A stretch of DNA of 64,000 nucleotides from Tetradesmus obliquus. Its lineage: Eukaryota > Chlorophyta > Chlorophyceae > Sphaeropleales > Scenedesmaceae. Under the pieces are notes generated by a model. That model was not told the origin of the DNA. It did no database searches and saw nothing but the letters and a program-made list of their open reading frames with translations. Shown in pieces: positions 10,601-25,600 of the stretch. Numbering within the stretch: the first letter of the stretch is position 1; each line of letters begins with the position of its first letter. The stretch covers positions 1,488,001 through 1,552,000 of the forward strand of contig CP126197.1 of assembly GCA_030272155.1 (NCBI GenBank), written 5' to 3'. The translations under genes and the position numbers were made by a program.

Positions 10601-13600
10601 CGCAGCTGCACTGGACGACAGCTCGCCCTTGCTGTCCAGCAGCTGCTGCTGCAGTGCTGCTGCGTCGCTGCGCGCCAGCTCCAGCTGCGTGACTGCCTGG
10701 CCCAGCTGGAAGTTGAGCTCCTCGATCTTGTGGTCCTTCAGCTTGCTGGACTCCTTCCAGGCAGACACCACCTGCACATACACACGACGTCACATGCATA
10801 CCAGGCGATAGTGAGCAGTGGCACTGCTGGAGTCTGCCAGAGCTGCTACAGCGGCAGCACACTATGGCTGGCGCGCTGCCGGCATCAACACAACCTGCAG
10901 CACGGAAAGCTGCCGGAACTGCTGCCTCAGCAGCCGGTGCTCCTCTGCTATGCTGCATGCAGGTGCTTTTGCTGCTGCGGATTGCCGGCTGCACCACGCG
11001 CCTCACCTTGCCGACACCATTGTGTGCTGCAACTGCGCTCTTGCTGCTTTGCCTGCTCAAGCCGCGCAGCATGCTGGGGCTGCTGGCTGTGCCTGGGCTG
11101 CCGCTGCTGCTGGTTCTGTGTGCCAGGCTGTAGCTTGGAGTGGTTGACCCGCTAATGCCAGGGCTGTCGCCTGACAGGTGAGACAGATCCAGCTTCAGCT
11201 GCTCAATGAGCCTGTCCTTGCTGGCGAGCGTGTCCTGTGCTGCGCCAAGCTGTGCTGCCATGTCTGAGGCCTGCTCTCGCAGCGCACGCAGCAGCCTGCC
11301 GTGATCAGCCAGCTGCTGGGTCAAGTCAGCATTGGCCTGCAGGAAAGCAACCGACAGCAGCATCCCTTTCAATGAGGTTAACCGGCCCATTGCGCATTGC
11401 ACAGCAAGCCCGACCCATCACACTGCTGGCTCCGCTGCCTGTGAAAAATACAGGGCTAATCACAGCGCAGGGGTATGTGCCGGTGCTGTGGTTTCTTGAA
11501 ATGACATTGTGCGAGCTGAGCATGTGTCGTGCTATAGCTGATGGATACAACAGGGGCTTTTGCACATGCAGCCGAGCTGCTTACCTTGGCCAGCTCTGCA
11601 CGCTTGGCGTTTGCAGCGTCCAGATCAGACGTAAGCCGGACAATCTGCTCCTGCTGTGACACTACACGCCCAGCAAGTGCAGCCAGGCTGTCATCGTCAC
11701 CAGCTGCCTCCTCTATGCTGCGTTCTGACACAGGGCTTTCTGCACCACCTGTCCCGCTGTGCAGCAAGCGCTGGCTAGCCTGGCGCCGCATTGCCTCCTT
11801 CTTCGCTTGTGCCTGCGACAAAACAGGAGATGAACCGGTCAATAAGCATGCATATGGTGAAATCAGCTCCTCACCGACCTTTATTTGTAGAAGCAGGGTC
11901 CATCTGGCATGAATGATCGCACCGACAGAACAACCGGCGAATGGCCCTGCATAGCGACTCTTATCCCTCTGAAATCAAATATAAGTATTTGAAGATGCTG
12001 TGCAGCTATACAGATACACGCTTTGTGCAATCGGCGCCAACGGGCCGAACATGTGCAATATGCAATTCGCAGCTGTATAGTATTATTTACAACAGTTTAA
12101 ACCAAACATAGTATGTGCAAAGTATGATTATACGTACAAAAGTGCGACACCAAGCATGCACCGGTTCAAACACAGGATGATGGTGAGCTGAAGTACAACA
12201 ACACGTCACGTGTGCTATGCATCACCCCAAACAACACATTCACCACCCTCAGCAACGAATGATCAAGCATCAGCCAGCTGAATGCAGGCATGAAACTGCT
12301 GACGAAGTACACCTTACCTGCATGGCACTGCTGAGGGCCTCTGCCTGAGCACGAGCCTCTGCTGCAGCAGACATTGCTGCTGCAGCTTCCTCTTGTGCAG
12401 CGTGCAGTGCTCTCTGCACAGAATAACACAACAACGAACTTTGATGAGCGCAAACATGATTATGTTGATTGCTATCAACATGTCATGCAGATTCAGCGCT
12501 GCAGGCTTTGCACCGCAGCTGTCTGAGCAATTGGAGAAGCAGAGAGGAAGGCTCTGGACTTCAGCCCTTTCTGTTGCAAAGTTGCCCAGTCCACACATAT
12601 GAGCATCTGCATACGGTTGACGGCAAGCATCAATTTTTCATGCAATGTGCAGTGCTGCAGACTGTACCAAACAGGGACTGCAGAAGCCAACAACTGCTGG
12701 CCTGCAGCCCCCTGTGCTGGACCATCGCATGCCTCACCTTGTAGTGCGCCTCTATTTCTGCCTGCATGCTTGCATCATCATCCATGGTTGACAGCCCTGA
12801 ACCAGCGTCCTGCAGGAGGGCACCTGCCTGAGCCGCAGCAACAGCTGCTGCTGCCTCACGCAGGGCTTCCAAGTCTGTGCGTTTCACACCAACACAGCAG
12901 GCACAACACCATCAGCATCTGGATATTGTTGTGGTTTTGGCGCCTAATCCAGCGTAGTAAGTTGGAAGTAAGCAGCTGCATGCGAGCTGCACTGTGGACA
13001 TCAAACGCAGTCCAAGTACCCAGGTGCCTATCCTGCTCATTGCATGTGCTACCGCTGCACAGCTGTGCAGACATACTTGTCTCAAGACGGATTCCACAGT
13101 CCTCCCGTTTGCAGAGTGCTGGCAATGAGAGTGCAAGTGGCGAGTGAGATGCTGCTGACTGTGTGTGTAGTGCTGACAGGCAAAGGTAGATTCATGCGAA
13201 GACGAAAAAAGACATCAAAGTATGATGGAAATTAAAAAACATTGAAATGCTGCACAACACGACAACCGTCATCGCAGCACTGCTTAGCAGTCGGGTTTAC
13301 GTACGAACGAGCACCGCAGTCTGACCTTGATCCTGAGCATTGCTTACGACCTTGCTATGCACAAAGCGCCCGGTAAAATAACGGCAACATGGGACAGGAG
13401 CAGACCAAGCCTTAGGGACAAAGTCAAACCTGTTTTGACCGGCACTCACCAAGAGACCGGCTGACCAGAGGCGACACAGTGCAACTGTTGGCCTTCGACA
13501 ACGACTCCACATGCTTCTTGAGCTGACAGATCTGCAAGCACAGCAACCACGGCAGAGTCAGTTGAGAACATGCGCAGGCCACGAGGAGCAGCACCAACTG

Positions 13601-16600
13601 CAGGACCACAAGGAGCAGCAGCAGATTGCCACAGCAGCAAAACAGGTGGACCCTCACCTTGGCATCCTGAAGCGCCTCGCGCTGCTGGCTTCTTGCGCGC
13701 TGCAGCTTGAGCTTGCGGTGTGTTGCTGTAAGCCGCACAACAAGGTCCCTGTTCTCTGCTGCCAGCATCGCCTCGCGCCCTGCTGCAGCAGCTACGCCAC
13801 GAGCTGGCCGTGTGCCAGCTGCAGTTGCCACTGTGGCACCCTCGGGAGCGCTACCACCGCTGCTTGTGGTGCTGCAGGCAGGCAACTGGGCACCTGGAAG
13901 GGACTCCAGCTCAGATGAGCGCCTGCAAGCACAAGCCAGCAAAAACAGAGCAAAGAACATTGCACAGTCGTTGATATATACATCCACAACAGATAGCACA
14001 GTCAGCAGCGTACATAACAGGCTAGTCGACAACCTGTCCCACTGGGTGGTACCATCACAAGCTCAGCAGCTTTCATGGCGTGCGCACCTGCTGTGCAGCT
14101 GCAGCCGCAGCTGCCGCGCTTGCTGCTGCATCTCAGCAGCTGCTGCAAGCGCCTCTTGCAGCTCCTTCTTGCTCTGCGCCAGCTGCTGTGCCATGCTGGC
14201 CAGCTCATCCTGCTGCCCTGCAAATGGAGAACCTGCAAGCACAAGCTGCTGTATCGAGGCCTGCGGGCTCAGCTGCTGCGATGGCATGCTCACAACATCA
14301 GCTGCAGCACCAGCTGTGCTGCTGCGAGGTGTGAGCTGCTGCTCGCCCTGCTGTTGCTCAGGGAGCTGCTCCCGAAGCTGCTGCGCCTTCTGCAGCAGAG
14401 ATGCCTTGTCTTCCTGCAGGGATTGCACCAGCTGCTTCTGAGATGCCAGCTCCTGCAAGTTGAAACGCAGCAATTGCAGGCAGCAGGTTCAGAGAAAAAG
14501 CCCCAGCCAAGCACAACACACCGCCACTGATCCTGCAGCACACACACTCCATTAGCTCCTTTCACAGGGGCGTTGCATAGCAGGATCTGCATCGTTGATT
14601 TGCTGCATGTACTGCTACCCAGCAGTTCACACACGGCTACCAACACCGCAAGCTCACCTTTGCTAGCGCTGTTGCGCGTCGCTGTGCGCGCTGCAGCTTG
14701 TCCGTGGACTCTAGCAGCGCCTGCTGTGCAGCAGCCCTGGCAGCCTCAGCCTCCAAGAGCTGCTGCTGCAGCACTGCCAGCCTGTCCTGCAGCCCTGGCA
14801 GTTGTGCCAGCTCAGCCTTGGAGGAGGCCTGCAGCTGCAGCGCCTGCAGGATAATACGCATGTGCAGCATGCAGCATCAAATGTCAGTGCATGCGAGCCA
14901 ACACACTTGATGTGTCATGCAGACGCAGATGCCTGGTTCAAGCATGATGCACCTTGACTCTGGCTCATGCTGCCACATACATTGTTCCCTTGAGGCAGAG
15001 CATTGCAAGTCACAAACACTTGGAACTTGCGTATGTTGTTTCTGTGCTGCTCGCATGCGTGATGCCGCACCTCTTGGAGCTCTTTCTGCAGCTGCTGCAC
15101 CCGGCCTGCCCACTGGCCCTCCAGTGCAACTGACACACCAGCAGCCTCTTGCTGCGCTGCCTCACACTGCTGCTGCGCTACATGCAGCTGCTGCTGCAGC
15201 TCAGCAACCTGCTGCCTCAGCTGCTGGTTGGCTGCATGCTGCTGCTGTAGCTGCTCCTCAGCTACTTGTGTGCGCGCGGAGAGCTGGCGTGTGAGAGCAC
15301 CAATGCTGCTAGCTGGCTGCGCAGGGCTAGCTGGTGCAGCGCTGGCTGCTGCTGCTGCACTGATGTTGGTGCTGCTCTCAGCAGCAGCTGCGCCGCTGCT
15401 GGCGAATGACAGCTGCTGCTGCAGCTGCTCAAGCTCGCTCGTTGTCGCATCTTGCTGCTGCTGCAGCTGCATACACTGCTGCCGACTGCTGTCCAGTTGC
15501 GCCTGCAGCTGCACCAGCTGCTGCTCTGCCTCCTGCTGCTGCTTGGTCTTATCCTCCAGCTGCCTCTTCACATCACCCAGAAGAGCCTGCAGCTCTGCTG
15601 CCTGGTCAATCTCTGCTGCAAGCTGCTGCTTCAGCCGTGAAGCCTCATCCGCTGCAGCCTGTGCTTTTGCGCTTGACTGTTGCGCCTCAACACTGTGCTG
15701 CTGTACCTCCTTTGCTGCATCCTCCAGCTTCTGCTGCATCGCCTCAACATCACTCTCTGCTGAAGCCCTGGCAGCAGCAGCTTCCTCTACAGCAGCCTTT
15801 GCAGCTGCCAGATCAGCTTGCAAAGCACACACAGCAACCTGCTCTTGCTGCAGTGCTGCACTCGCAGCTGCATCAGCAGCTTCTAGCTGCTGCACCCGCT
15901 GCTCAAGTGCTGCAGCCTTCGCTTCAGCTTCCTGCAGCTGCTTGCGCAGCTCATCACCAGCCGCTCTGCTGCGTGCTAGCTGCTCATGCTCGGCTCCCAA
16001 TGCCGCATCACTGACCTGTGCAGCAACATCTGCTGCCGCAGCTGCCTGCTCATCTGCTTGCAGCACCAGCTCCCGTAGCCGTGCTGCATCCTCCTGTGCG
16101 GAAGCAGCAGATGCACGCGCTGCCTCTAGCTGCTTGCAGGATTCCGCATGCTGCTGCTGCACCTGCTTTAGCTTTGCCAGCCTGTCAACTGCCTGCTTCT
16201 GGCTCGCCTGCAGCTCTTCCTGCAAGTCCTGCAAGGCGTGGGAGGCCTCAGCTGCTGCTACTGCAGCTGCTTCCTGTGCTGCAGCAAGCTCGTCTGCTGC
16301 AGCTGCCTTTGCAAGCTGCAGCTCCTGCTGCTTGCCATCTAGCAGCTCCTGAAGCACCTGACTCTCCTGCTGGGCGTCACCCAGCTGCTGCTGCAGGCAT
16401 GCGAGCTGCTGCTGCAGTTGCTCAATAGTGTGTTGCTGCTGCTGAAGCTGCTGGTTTGCTGCTAACCGCTGCTGTTCTACTGCCTGCTGGGCATGCTTCT
16501 GCTGTTGGGATTCGTTGGCTTTGTCATCTGTTGCTTGGTGCTGCTCCTCGTCCTGTTCTTGTTGGTGTGCCTGGGCTGCAGCTGCTGCTGCCGCAACCTG

Positions 16601-19600
16601 CTGCTGCAAAGCCTGCTCCACTTCCTGCAGCTCCTGCTGCTTAGTGGCCAGCTGCTGCAGTGCAGATGTCAACTCCAGCTTCGATTGCATCAGCTCTAGC
16701 TGCGACTGACTAGCCTGCCGCAGCGCATCATGTAGCTGTGTGCGAGCTAGCGCCAGCTCCTTCTGAAGCTGCTCGGCCTGCTGCTGCGTTGCTGCTGAGA
16801 TCTCTGCTATCGCAGAGTGGCTGCTGCTCTCCGCAGACACTGCAGCTGACTCGAGCTCCTTCTCTAGCTGCTGCAGCCTGCTATGCTGGTAGCCATCCAT
16901 TGTTTGCAGCCTCTGCTGGTGGCCGCTGCTGCTGCTGCCCGACTGCGATGGATCACTGTCAGCAGACGCAGCAGCAGCGGCAGCTTTGGCAGCAGACGCG
17001 CTCACAGCCACAAGCTCAGCCAGCTGTGCCCTCAGCTTATCTGTTTCCAACCTCTCCTGCTGTAGCTGCACCTCCAGCTCTGCCACATGCTGGCTGCCCG
17101 CTGCAGCACTGCTGGCCTCAGCAGATAGCTGCTGCAGCTGAGACTGCTCTGCTGGCTGAGCTGTTTGGCCCTGCTCCAGCAGCAGTATGGCCTGCTGCAG
17201 CTGAGTCACCTTTTGATCCATGCTGGACTTCTCCTCAATCCATGCTGCTTCAAGCTCCTCTAGCAGCTGCAGCTGTTGGTCGCTTTCAGCCAGCTGCTGC
17301 TCCGCTTCGCCCAGCTGCTGCTGCAGCTGCTGCACCTGCTGCTGCAGGCCCTCCGCCTGCTGCGCCTGCTGCGTGTTTTGCTGCTGCAGCTGCTGCAGCT
17401 CGTTGTGTGCATCTGCCAGCTGCTGCTGCAGCTGCTGCGCCTCCTGCAGGACACAGCCAGCATGAACAGCAGTACAGCAGTTGGCAAAAGGAAGGCCAGA
17501 CCCAGCACATGCTGCTTCCATGTTACAATAAGCTTGATGCCAATTGGTTGGAGTGATGCAGGACTTCACTCCGGCTCTCCAAGCTGCTTCCAGCAAGTAC
17601 ATGTCAGGAAGCAAAGCAGAGGAGGCACTCAGCCAGCACAGCCAGCCCAGCAGCTCACCTGAGTTGCTCGAGAGAGCTGCAGCTGAGTGGCCACCAGCTG
17701 CTGTGCAGCAGCAGCATCATCACCCCCTCCCTGCTGGCCAGCAGAAACATCAGCCAGCTGCTGCAGCAGCTCATCCTTATCCCTCAAAGCCTCTGCCAGC
17801 GCAGCACGCAGCTCCTGAATACGCTGCTGTTTCGCATCGGCAGCAGAAGCAGCAGCTGCTGCAGCGCCAACGGCATCAGCCGCCCCTGTGAGGGACCCGC
17901 TGCTTGCGCGTGCCTGTGCAGCGATGCTGCTGCCTCCAATGCTGCCCCAGAATGGCAGCGGCGCAGTGGGCGCATCAATGTCTGCTGCAGCTGATGATAG
18001 TGCAAGCGTGAGCTCTTGAATGCGTTGGAGTTTAGGATCAAATCCCCGACCCTGCAAGCCCTGGCCAATGCCCAGATCCAGTGCCAATGCAGGTGCCACT
18101 GCTCCTGTCACGCTGCTGCGGTTGGGCTGCACACCATGCCTTGCTGCTGCTGCTGCTGGGCCGGGTGTACCAGTAGGAGTAGAGACAGTTGATGCTGCGC
18201 TGGCAGCGTCAGTCAATGCTGCAGCCAGTGCAGCACGCAGCTCCATGATGCGCTGCACTTTTGGATCTGCCTCATCATGCTGCTGACCAGCCCCAGGAGC
18301 AGCAATGGCAGCTGCAAGGCTCTCACACACCCTCACAGGCTCCGCTGCTGCTGCTGCTGCTGCTGCAGGCGCTGCGGGTGCTGCCGCCTGCAGCATCTGC
18401 TGCAGCTGCTGCGCGAGTGCTGCTGCTGCCAGCTGCCCCTGCGCTGCTTCTGCAATGGCTGTCTTCTGCAGCAGGCTGCTTTGGAGTGCTGCTGCCTGCT
18501 GCTGTGCCTCTTGCATGGCAGTGGTGGCCTGGCGCAACTGCTGCCTGCACTCAGCCAACTCCTCTGACATCTGCTGCACCTGCAGTACATTGGCATCAGA
18601 CCAGGTTGTCAGTGCCTTGTGACTTGCAAGAGCCGTATAAACTACAGGTATGACAGTGCGAATCGATACACGTGCAAGCATCACATGTGGGCGCAGCCGC
18701 CACAGCAGGACACATGCATCATCATTTCTGGCTTGCTGCATCAAACACGCCATCGGACTGTAACGGCCCTTGTCCATTTGTATGATTCAGCTCACCATCC
18801 GCACAAAGCATATTCTGGGCTGCACAGAGATCCATATGTATGTACTACGCAAAAACGCAACAAGCAGCTGGACAGCTGGCTGGCTCACCGTGCCCTCCAG
18901 CAAGCCCACAAACTACATTCTGAGCTGCTATCAGATACAACATACATACTGTCACAGTTACACACCGTCACACCACGCAGCTAAGCAGCCGGCTCACCGT
19001 GCCCTCCAGGCGCTGCCCCTCCTGCAGCAGCCTGCTGCTGGTCACCCTGCTGCCCCGCATGCCTGCCTCAGCTGATGCCAGCTGGCCCAGCAGCTCATGC
19101 TCATGCTGCTCAAAGGCAGCAAAGCGGGCCTTGAGCTGCTCCAGCTGCTTTTTAGAGGCGTCTGCTGCGTGCTGCGCTGCGTCCCTGCCGCTCTGTGCCG
19201 ACTGCAAGCAGGCAGGGCAAAGCACAGAGAGGGCAGCAGGGTGTGGATTAGTTGAGCTTGTCAAAGCCGTGTTGGTGGGTTATTCATGTGGCTGCCTGGT
19301 GCCAGCAGATAGGCACGGCAAGTCAACACGAGTCACAGCAGGAGAGAGAAATCAACAGCTCGAGGTGCAAGAATAACACAGCTGCATCAGGGGCGCCAAG
19401 AGCTGTCTGCGGCTGCACACTACTAGCATACTCAGCCAACCAGCATGCAATGCACATCTTCATCAGTCACCTCCTTATCAACACACCAGCACATGCATCA
19501 GCTGCCAACCATACATACACCAACACCACCACAAGAACACAGCAGCCCCACACACCTTCAGCTTCCCCTGCACCTCAGCCAGCTCAGCAGTCAGCCCTGC

Positions 19601-22600
19601 CACTTTCTCCTGCAGCTTCTTCCTCTCCAACCCAAGCCCACTGCAGCGCTCCTCAAGCTTTGGCAGTAGCGCCTCTGCCCTGCCCTGCTTGCATTCCAGC
19701 TCAGCACACTTTGCCTCTGCTGCTGCAAGCTTGGCTTGCGCTGCATCCCGCTCCTGCTGCATCTTGCGCAGCCGCGCACCGCCCCCTTGCAGCTGTTGCT
19801 GTGCTGCAGTGAGGCGCTGCTGCTGCTGCCGCGCTGCAGCTTTGAGCGACAGCAGGGACGTCAGCATAATGCGGCGCCGCGCACGTACAATGCGCAGCAT
19901 GCGGCCTGCGCGCTTGGCCTGCCGCAGCCTGTGGAAAACAGAAGCAGCAGGAGCAGCAGCAGCATGTCAACAGGCAGCAATGGTACGCTTGTAGCTGAGC
20001 ACAATCACCTGAGCATGTGCTATGTTTCACTTCCACACTGTCACAGGAAATGGTCAAACATGCTGAGCACCCCAGAACAGCATGTGCACTGTTATAACAA
20101 ACAACAGCCAGCAGCTGCACCCACCAAATGCCTCCCTGCAGGTTCAGCAGCTTGCTCTGCGCTGTCACACCACGCAGCTCCAGCTCAGCTGCCTGCGCAG
20201 CAGCCCGCTGCTGCTGCAGCTGCTGCTGCACCTGCTCCAGCTGCTGCACCTGTCCCTGCAGCTGCTGCACCTCTGCACTGCGCTCGCTCAGCAGCTGCAT
20301 GGCATTTTGCAGCTGCTGCTGCAGCTGCCGCGCCAGCTGCTGCAGCGAGGCAACTTGCGCTGCAGACTGCTGCTCCTGCGCTGTGAGCCGCTCAGCTGCT
20401 GCCGCTGCTGCCTGTGCGGCTGTTTGCTGCGCCTCTTGCAGAGCTTGTTCCGCCTGCTGCTGCGCCTGCAGCGCTGCCTGCCTGGCTGCACTGAGTTGGG
20501 ATGTCAGGTCGCCTTGCTCCCTCTGTGATGAGCCAAGCACCTGTGCAACAACAGCATGACACATGCTTCGGTGGTTCGCTGGCTGGCTGCTTTGCAGCGT
20601 TGTAAGCAGGGTTTAGGGGTTAGGAATATGCAAATGCAGATGCTGCCGAACATCACTTTGGCTGCACAGATTCCGATGATCACGAGATCCCATGATTGTC
20701 AGAAGAATGCAGCACAGCACAAAACTCTCTGCGAATCATCAGTCACCAGGTACAGATGACTGCGCAGCACATGGCACTCACCACATGCAGCTCTGACCGC
20801 AGTGCATCTGCCTGCTGCTGTAGGAGCTTCAGCTGCCCCTGCAGCTCCTGCACTTGCCGCTCTGCTGACTCCTTGGCGGAAACAGCAACTGTCAGGTCAG
20901 CGCGCATCTGCTGCATTTGCTGACTCAGCGCTGCTGCTTCGCCAGCCTGCTGCGCTGCACCTGCAGCAGCTGCTGCAACAGCAGTGTGCAGCAGCTGCAC
21001 ACACTCCTGCAGCTGCTGCTTGGCTGCAGCAGCTGCTGCTGTGCATGATGCACCGGTGCGGGGTGAGGGCAGCGGGGTATGCTGCTGCGGTGTCTGGCTG
21101 CCTGGCTGCTTTGCTGCAGATGCCATGTTGGCATGTACACTGGTTACTGTCGCCATGAGGTCACGCAGTGCTGCTTGCATTGATGCCTGCAATATGGCAT
21201 GGCAGCAGATGCCATGTTAGCACACAGCAACAAGCAGTCTGCTAATCTACACCAGCACAGGTGTGCACAATGAGGAAAATGCTTCTACAGGACTACATGG
21301 TGGCCACAGAATACACAGCACGTCATCTGCATTACATCGAATCATTTGAGACCGTGCCAGGAGCATTGCAGCAACACTTTATCCAATTCCAACAATTTGG
21401 TACACGCCTGCTCAGCCTGCTGCTGCTCTGTCACTGCCAGCAGAGCAGTCACAGTCAGCTGCGGCAGCTGCACCATGACTGGCATAGCAGCCTCCATTGA
21501 CTCCAGCGGTGCAGCATCCATCCTGGGCAGCCGCAGCAGCTCCTGTGAAAGCTGCTGGTGCAGCTGCCAGCACAGCTGCAGCTGCAGCGTCTGAGACTGC
21601 GAGACCGACAGGCGCAGCTGCTGCTGCGACTGCTGCTGGCAAGTGCGGGCAGCCTCCTCGGACGCTGCCTGGACCTGCAGGCGCACAGTTGCCACATCGC
21701 ATGCATACAGCAGGTGAAACGTGTGTCGGTATACTCTGTCGTCCGAATGTCGGCGAGAAACAGAAGATTGCAGGTGCAAAACAAGCATGTTGGCCGTGTG
21801 CGACAACCATGATGCGCAGTGAAGTGTCATGCTAGCACAGCATTGCTGTTTCTCCAAGGGCTGTCAGCAATTGCTGCGCGACACCACCATCACACCCACC
21901 TGCACCAGCATCTTGCGCAGCAGCGCCTGCGCCTGCTCAGCCACGCCACGAGCCAGTGATGCATCAGCACGCGCCTTGTCCAGATGCTGCCTCAATCCTC
22001 GGACCTCATCCTTGAGCTGCTGCCGCGCAGACTCCTGCTGCTGCTGCTCCTGCTGCAGCTGCTGCTGGCTGGCGCTCATGGCTTGCTGTGCACTGAGCAG
22101 CTCGCGGCTCCAGGTAGCCTCCCGCACCTGCGGCAGCAGCGCAGCCGCCAGTGTGGACAGATGTTACAGCAAGTGCTGCAGTGTTCCATGATGGGGACTG
22201 CAGTAAATGCCGTGATAGCACATGGCTGAGCAAGTGCGAGGACTGACTGTGCAGGCCCGCCCCATCAGCAGGCAGCAGGTAACTCCTAAGGCACTGTTGA
22301 GCTGCAGCAGCCAGCCGGCGCACAGCCAGGCAGACGAATCAACAACACAAACACACACTCTGCATGCGACGCATCTGCAGCTGTGGTGCGCGCAAACGGG
22401 TGCCAAATGCGGCTGCGGCTGCGCCTGCCAATGATATCCAAATCCTGCTAAATTCCCTGAGCTAAAGCCTCTGCTGGTGCTGCAAGCCGGGCCCACCTGC
22501 TTTGACTCCATGAGGTCACCCAGTGCTGCCCTGAGCTCCTTGATGCGCTCATCCTTGGCCTGCACGCAGCACAGCACGACAGAACACAACGAGGTGTCAC

Positions 22601-25600
22601 TAGCCTGCTTGCAAGCACTCGACTGTGATTCCCCTGTCAACAAAACATATCTTGAAGAGACCGGGCGGAGATGCTTCAAAGGTTGCAGCCAAGATAGGGT
22701 AGGGCCTGCATCACACCAGCAGTCGCACAGCTTGCAGACAAAATGACAAAATGACAAAACAAAACCCACCTCAGCGCTGCTATGAGAGAAGCAGAAAACC
22801 ACTGCAGATATCGCATATAGGTGCCATTGGCGCCTTGCTGGCAGTGCATGTTGCAGGCAACTACACACGGCTTCTTGCTTTCGCCAGGCACCCACCTCAG
22901 CACTGCTCTGGATGCTCTCCTGCCGCAGCTGCAGCTCCCGCACTTCAGCATCCGCCTGCTGCGCCTGCTGCTGCGCCAGCGCCAGCTGCTGCTCTGCTGC
23001 CCTTGTGGCTGCCAGCGCCGCGCCGCGCTGCTCGTCTGCCTGCTGCAGCTGCTGCCTGCAGTACTGCAGCTCCTGCCGGCAGCTGTCAAGCTCACGCTGC
23101 AGCTGCTCCGCTGCTGGCCCAGCCAGGCAGGCGCCTGTGCTGGGGACCTGCGTGTCAATTGAACATCAGCCAGAGCACATTGGTGCTGTCAGTCATGCTG
23201 TTGAGCAGGTACATGTGGGCAGGTGTGGCATGTACGTGCAGCCGCCTGTTTGTTGGTTGATGTGGAACCCGCCATGCATAAAGCAGTACACAATCAGCAC
23301 ACAAGCGTTGAGCACTGCTGTTATCATACCACAGGGCAAGGCAGCAAGCATTCGCGCACCTCCACAGCAGCCTGCTGGTGCTCAATCACGAGCTCCTGCT
23401 GCCGCCGCAGCTGCTGCAGCAGCTCAGCGTCCGTCAGCGCCGCAGTCAGCTGCTCGATCTCGTTTGTGGCAGCCTCTAGGGCCTGACCAGCAGCAGACAG
23501 CTTGCTGTCGGCCTCCTGCCGCTCTGCTGATAGCTGTGCCAGCTGCTGCTGCAGCTGGTGCACAGCAGAATGGGCCTCAGACTGCACGGCGGCTTCTGCA
23601 CGCTCATAGTTGATGGAGAGCATGTGCACCTGCAGCAGGTGAAAATGACGGCAGCAGCAGCAGCAGCAGCAGGAGAGCAGGCTTGGCGACAACTTTGTGT
23701 CTGTTCAACCGCAGCATCCCACAGGTGCAGATGTAGCTTCACACAGCTTGATGCAGTTGGGGTTGCAAAAGCTACGGCTACGTCGCTGCCGCAGCAACAG
23801 CAGAAGTAGCATCAGCAGCCACCTTCCCTTGCAGCCAGCGCTGGCACAACTTGCGCATGCCAAACATCACAAACAGCAGACCCACCTGCGCCAGCAGCTC
23901 CCGCACCCGCCCTGCCACTGCTTCCGCATCCACAGCAGTCACCAGCTTGGCAGACAGCAGCCGTCCAGTCAGCGCCTCATACCCCTCGGCATCCAGGCTG
24001 AACCCTGTGACGGCTGAACCCTTGCCCTGCTGGTCTCCCTTGAACCCTAGCGCTGCCGCGAGGTTGTGAGGGCTTAGCGCGGAGTGCACGCCTAGGAGTG
24101 CATCGCGGATGGAGTTGGCAGTGGCGGCTGCAGCGTCAAGGGCTTGATGGGCGTCGAGCAGCTCGTGCTGCTGCACAGCTAGCTGCTGCTGCTGGAACTC
24201 CTGCAGGGTGGAATGCACGACAAGTTGCCAGTGAGCAGTGGTTCAACTGGTAGGGTTCTTTGTGTATCATTGAAGCAAATGCAGTGAGCTGCAGCGCAGC
24301 GTATGCTGCCCTACTGATGCAGCTGCCACGGCAGTGACAAGAACCACTCAACCGCATGCATACGTATGACCCGCACAAAATCGCGCATGCTAGTCGTAAT
24401 ACATACATACACGCGCAACACTGGGCATATGCAGAACATCAAGCATGACATGTTGACGCCCCCGCACCTGCAGCTGCGCTGCCACGCTCTTCTCGCGCGC
24501 CTCCAGGCGCTGGCCCATCATGCCGATCGCGTCACGCATCTGGCTGACTTCTGCTTCAGCCACCTCCAGCTTTGCCTCAAGTTCACCTACAAATGCACCG
24601 CACACAGCATGGCAGCATTAGCACCACAGCCAGCACATCAGGTCGATGACGTGGCCATGTACAGCAGCTGCCTCTGCCCCCTCCAGCTTCAAGTTCACCT
24701 GCAAACCCACGCAGACAGCACAACGCAGGGTTGATAAGGCACGGGTCTAGTAGTTGGCTAGGTGCAGCATCAAGAAGTTAGCAGCTTGAGCACCCTAGCT
24801 TAGCCACCTCCAGCTCACCTGTGCGTCATGTGTGCAATACGTAACAATGGGGTGTGTGGACACCTTTCAATGAATGGTGCACTGTGCACAGCACAGAGGA
24901 GTGCATGGCTAAGTACAGCATGAAAAGAAAGTGAAGCACACACAGGACGGCGCTGCAATTGGTACATCACAGCGCACCTTTTGCCCTCTCGGCAGCAGCC
25001 AGTTGTGCTGTGAGTGACGCCTTGTCAGCGGCAGCCTGCACTGCAGCGGCACGCCCCTGCTCCAGCTCCTTCTGAAGCTCAGCCAGCTGCGTGGTCACCT
25101 TGAGCTGCAATTCCTGCATAACACACCAGTCAAAAATCACGAATACAAACAGTGTGTGCACGGCCTCCAACGGTGGAATGGAGTGGTGGTTGTCGCATGA
25201 GCGAGGCCAGAAGCAGCGCAAGTTGTTACACCATCAGTTGGAAGGCCGAAGCTCAGCAGGAAAGCAGCACTGACAGATCCTGAACAACAGCAGGGCACCT
25301 CTATGCCCTCACCTGCTTCTGATTGACAGACTCCATCAGCCGCTGGCTGAGCTGCTGCTGCTCAGCTTCATGCTGCTGCTTCAGCGCTGCCACCTCTTCT
25401 CGCAGCTGCTGCATCTCCTCTAGCTGCTGCTGCGCCTGCTGCAGCTGCTGCGCGGCCTGCTGCAGCTGCTGGTGCAGCGCGCGCCGCTTCTGCTGCTCCT
25501 GCTGTACCAGGGACTGCTGCTGCGCGCGGAACTCGGCGACGTCCATGGCTGCTGCCCGCAGCTGCTGCCTCTCCTGCTCAAGCACCTGCGGACGCAGAAC

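Noticed and set aside
14917..17556. Plus-strand Cys/Leu/Ala-rich frames opposite the giant coiled-coil exon
   Set aside because: They are antisense shadows of a 791-codon minus-strand exon with clear heptad-like sequence.
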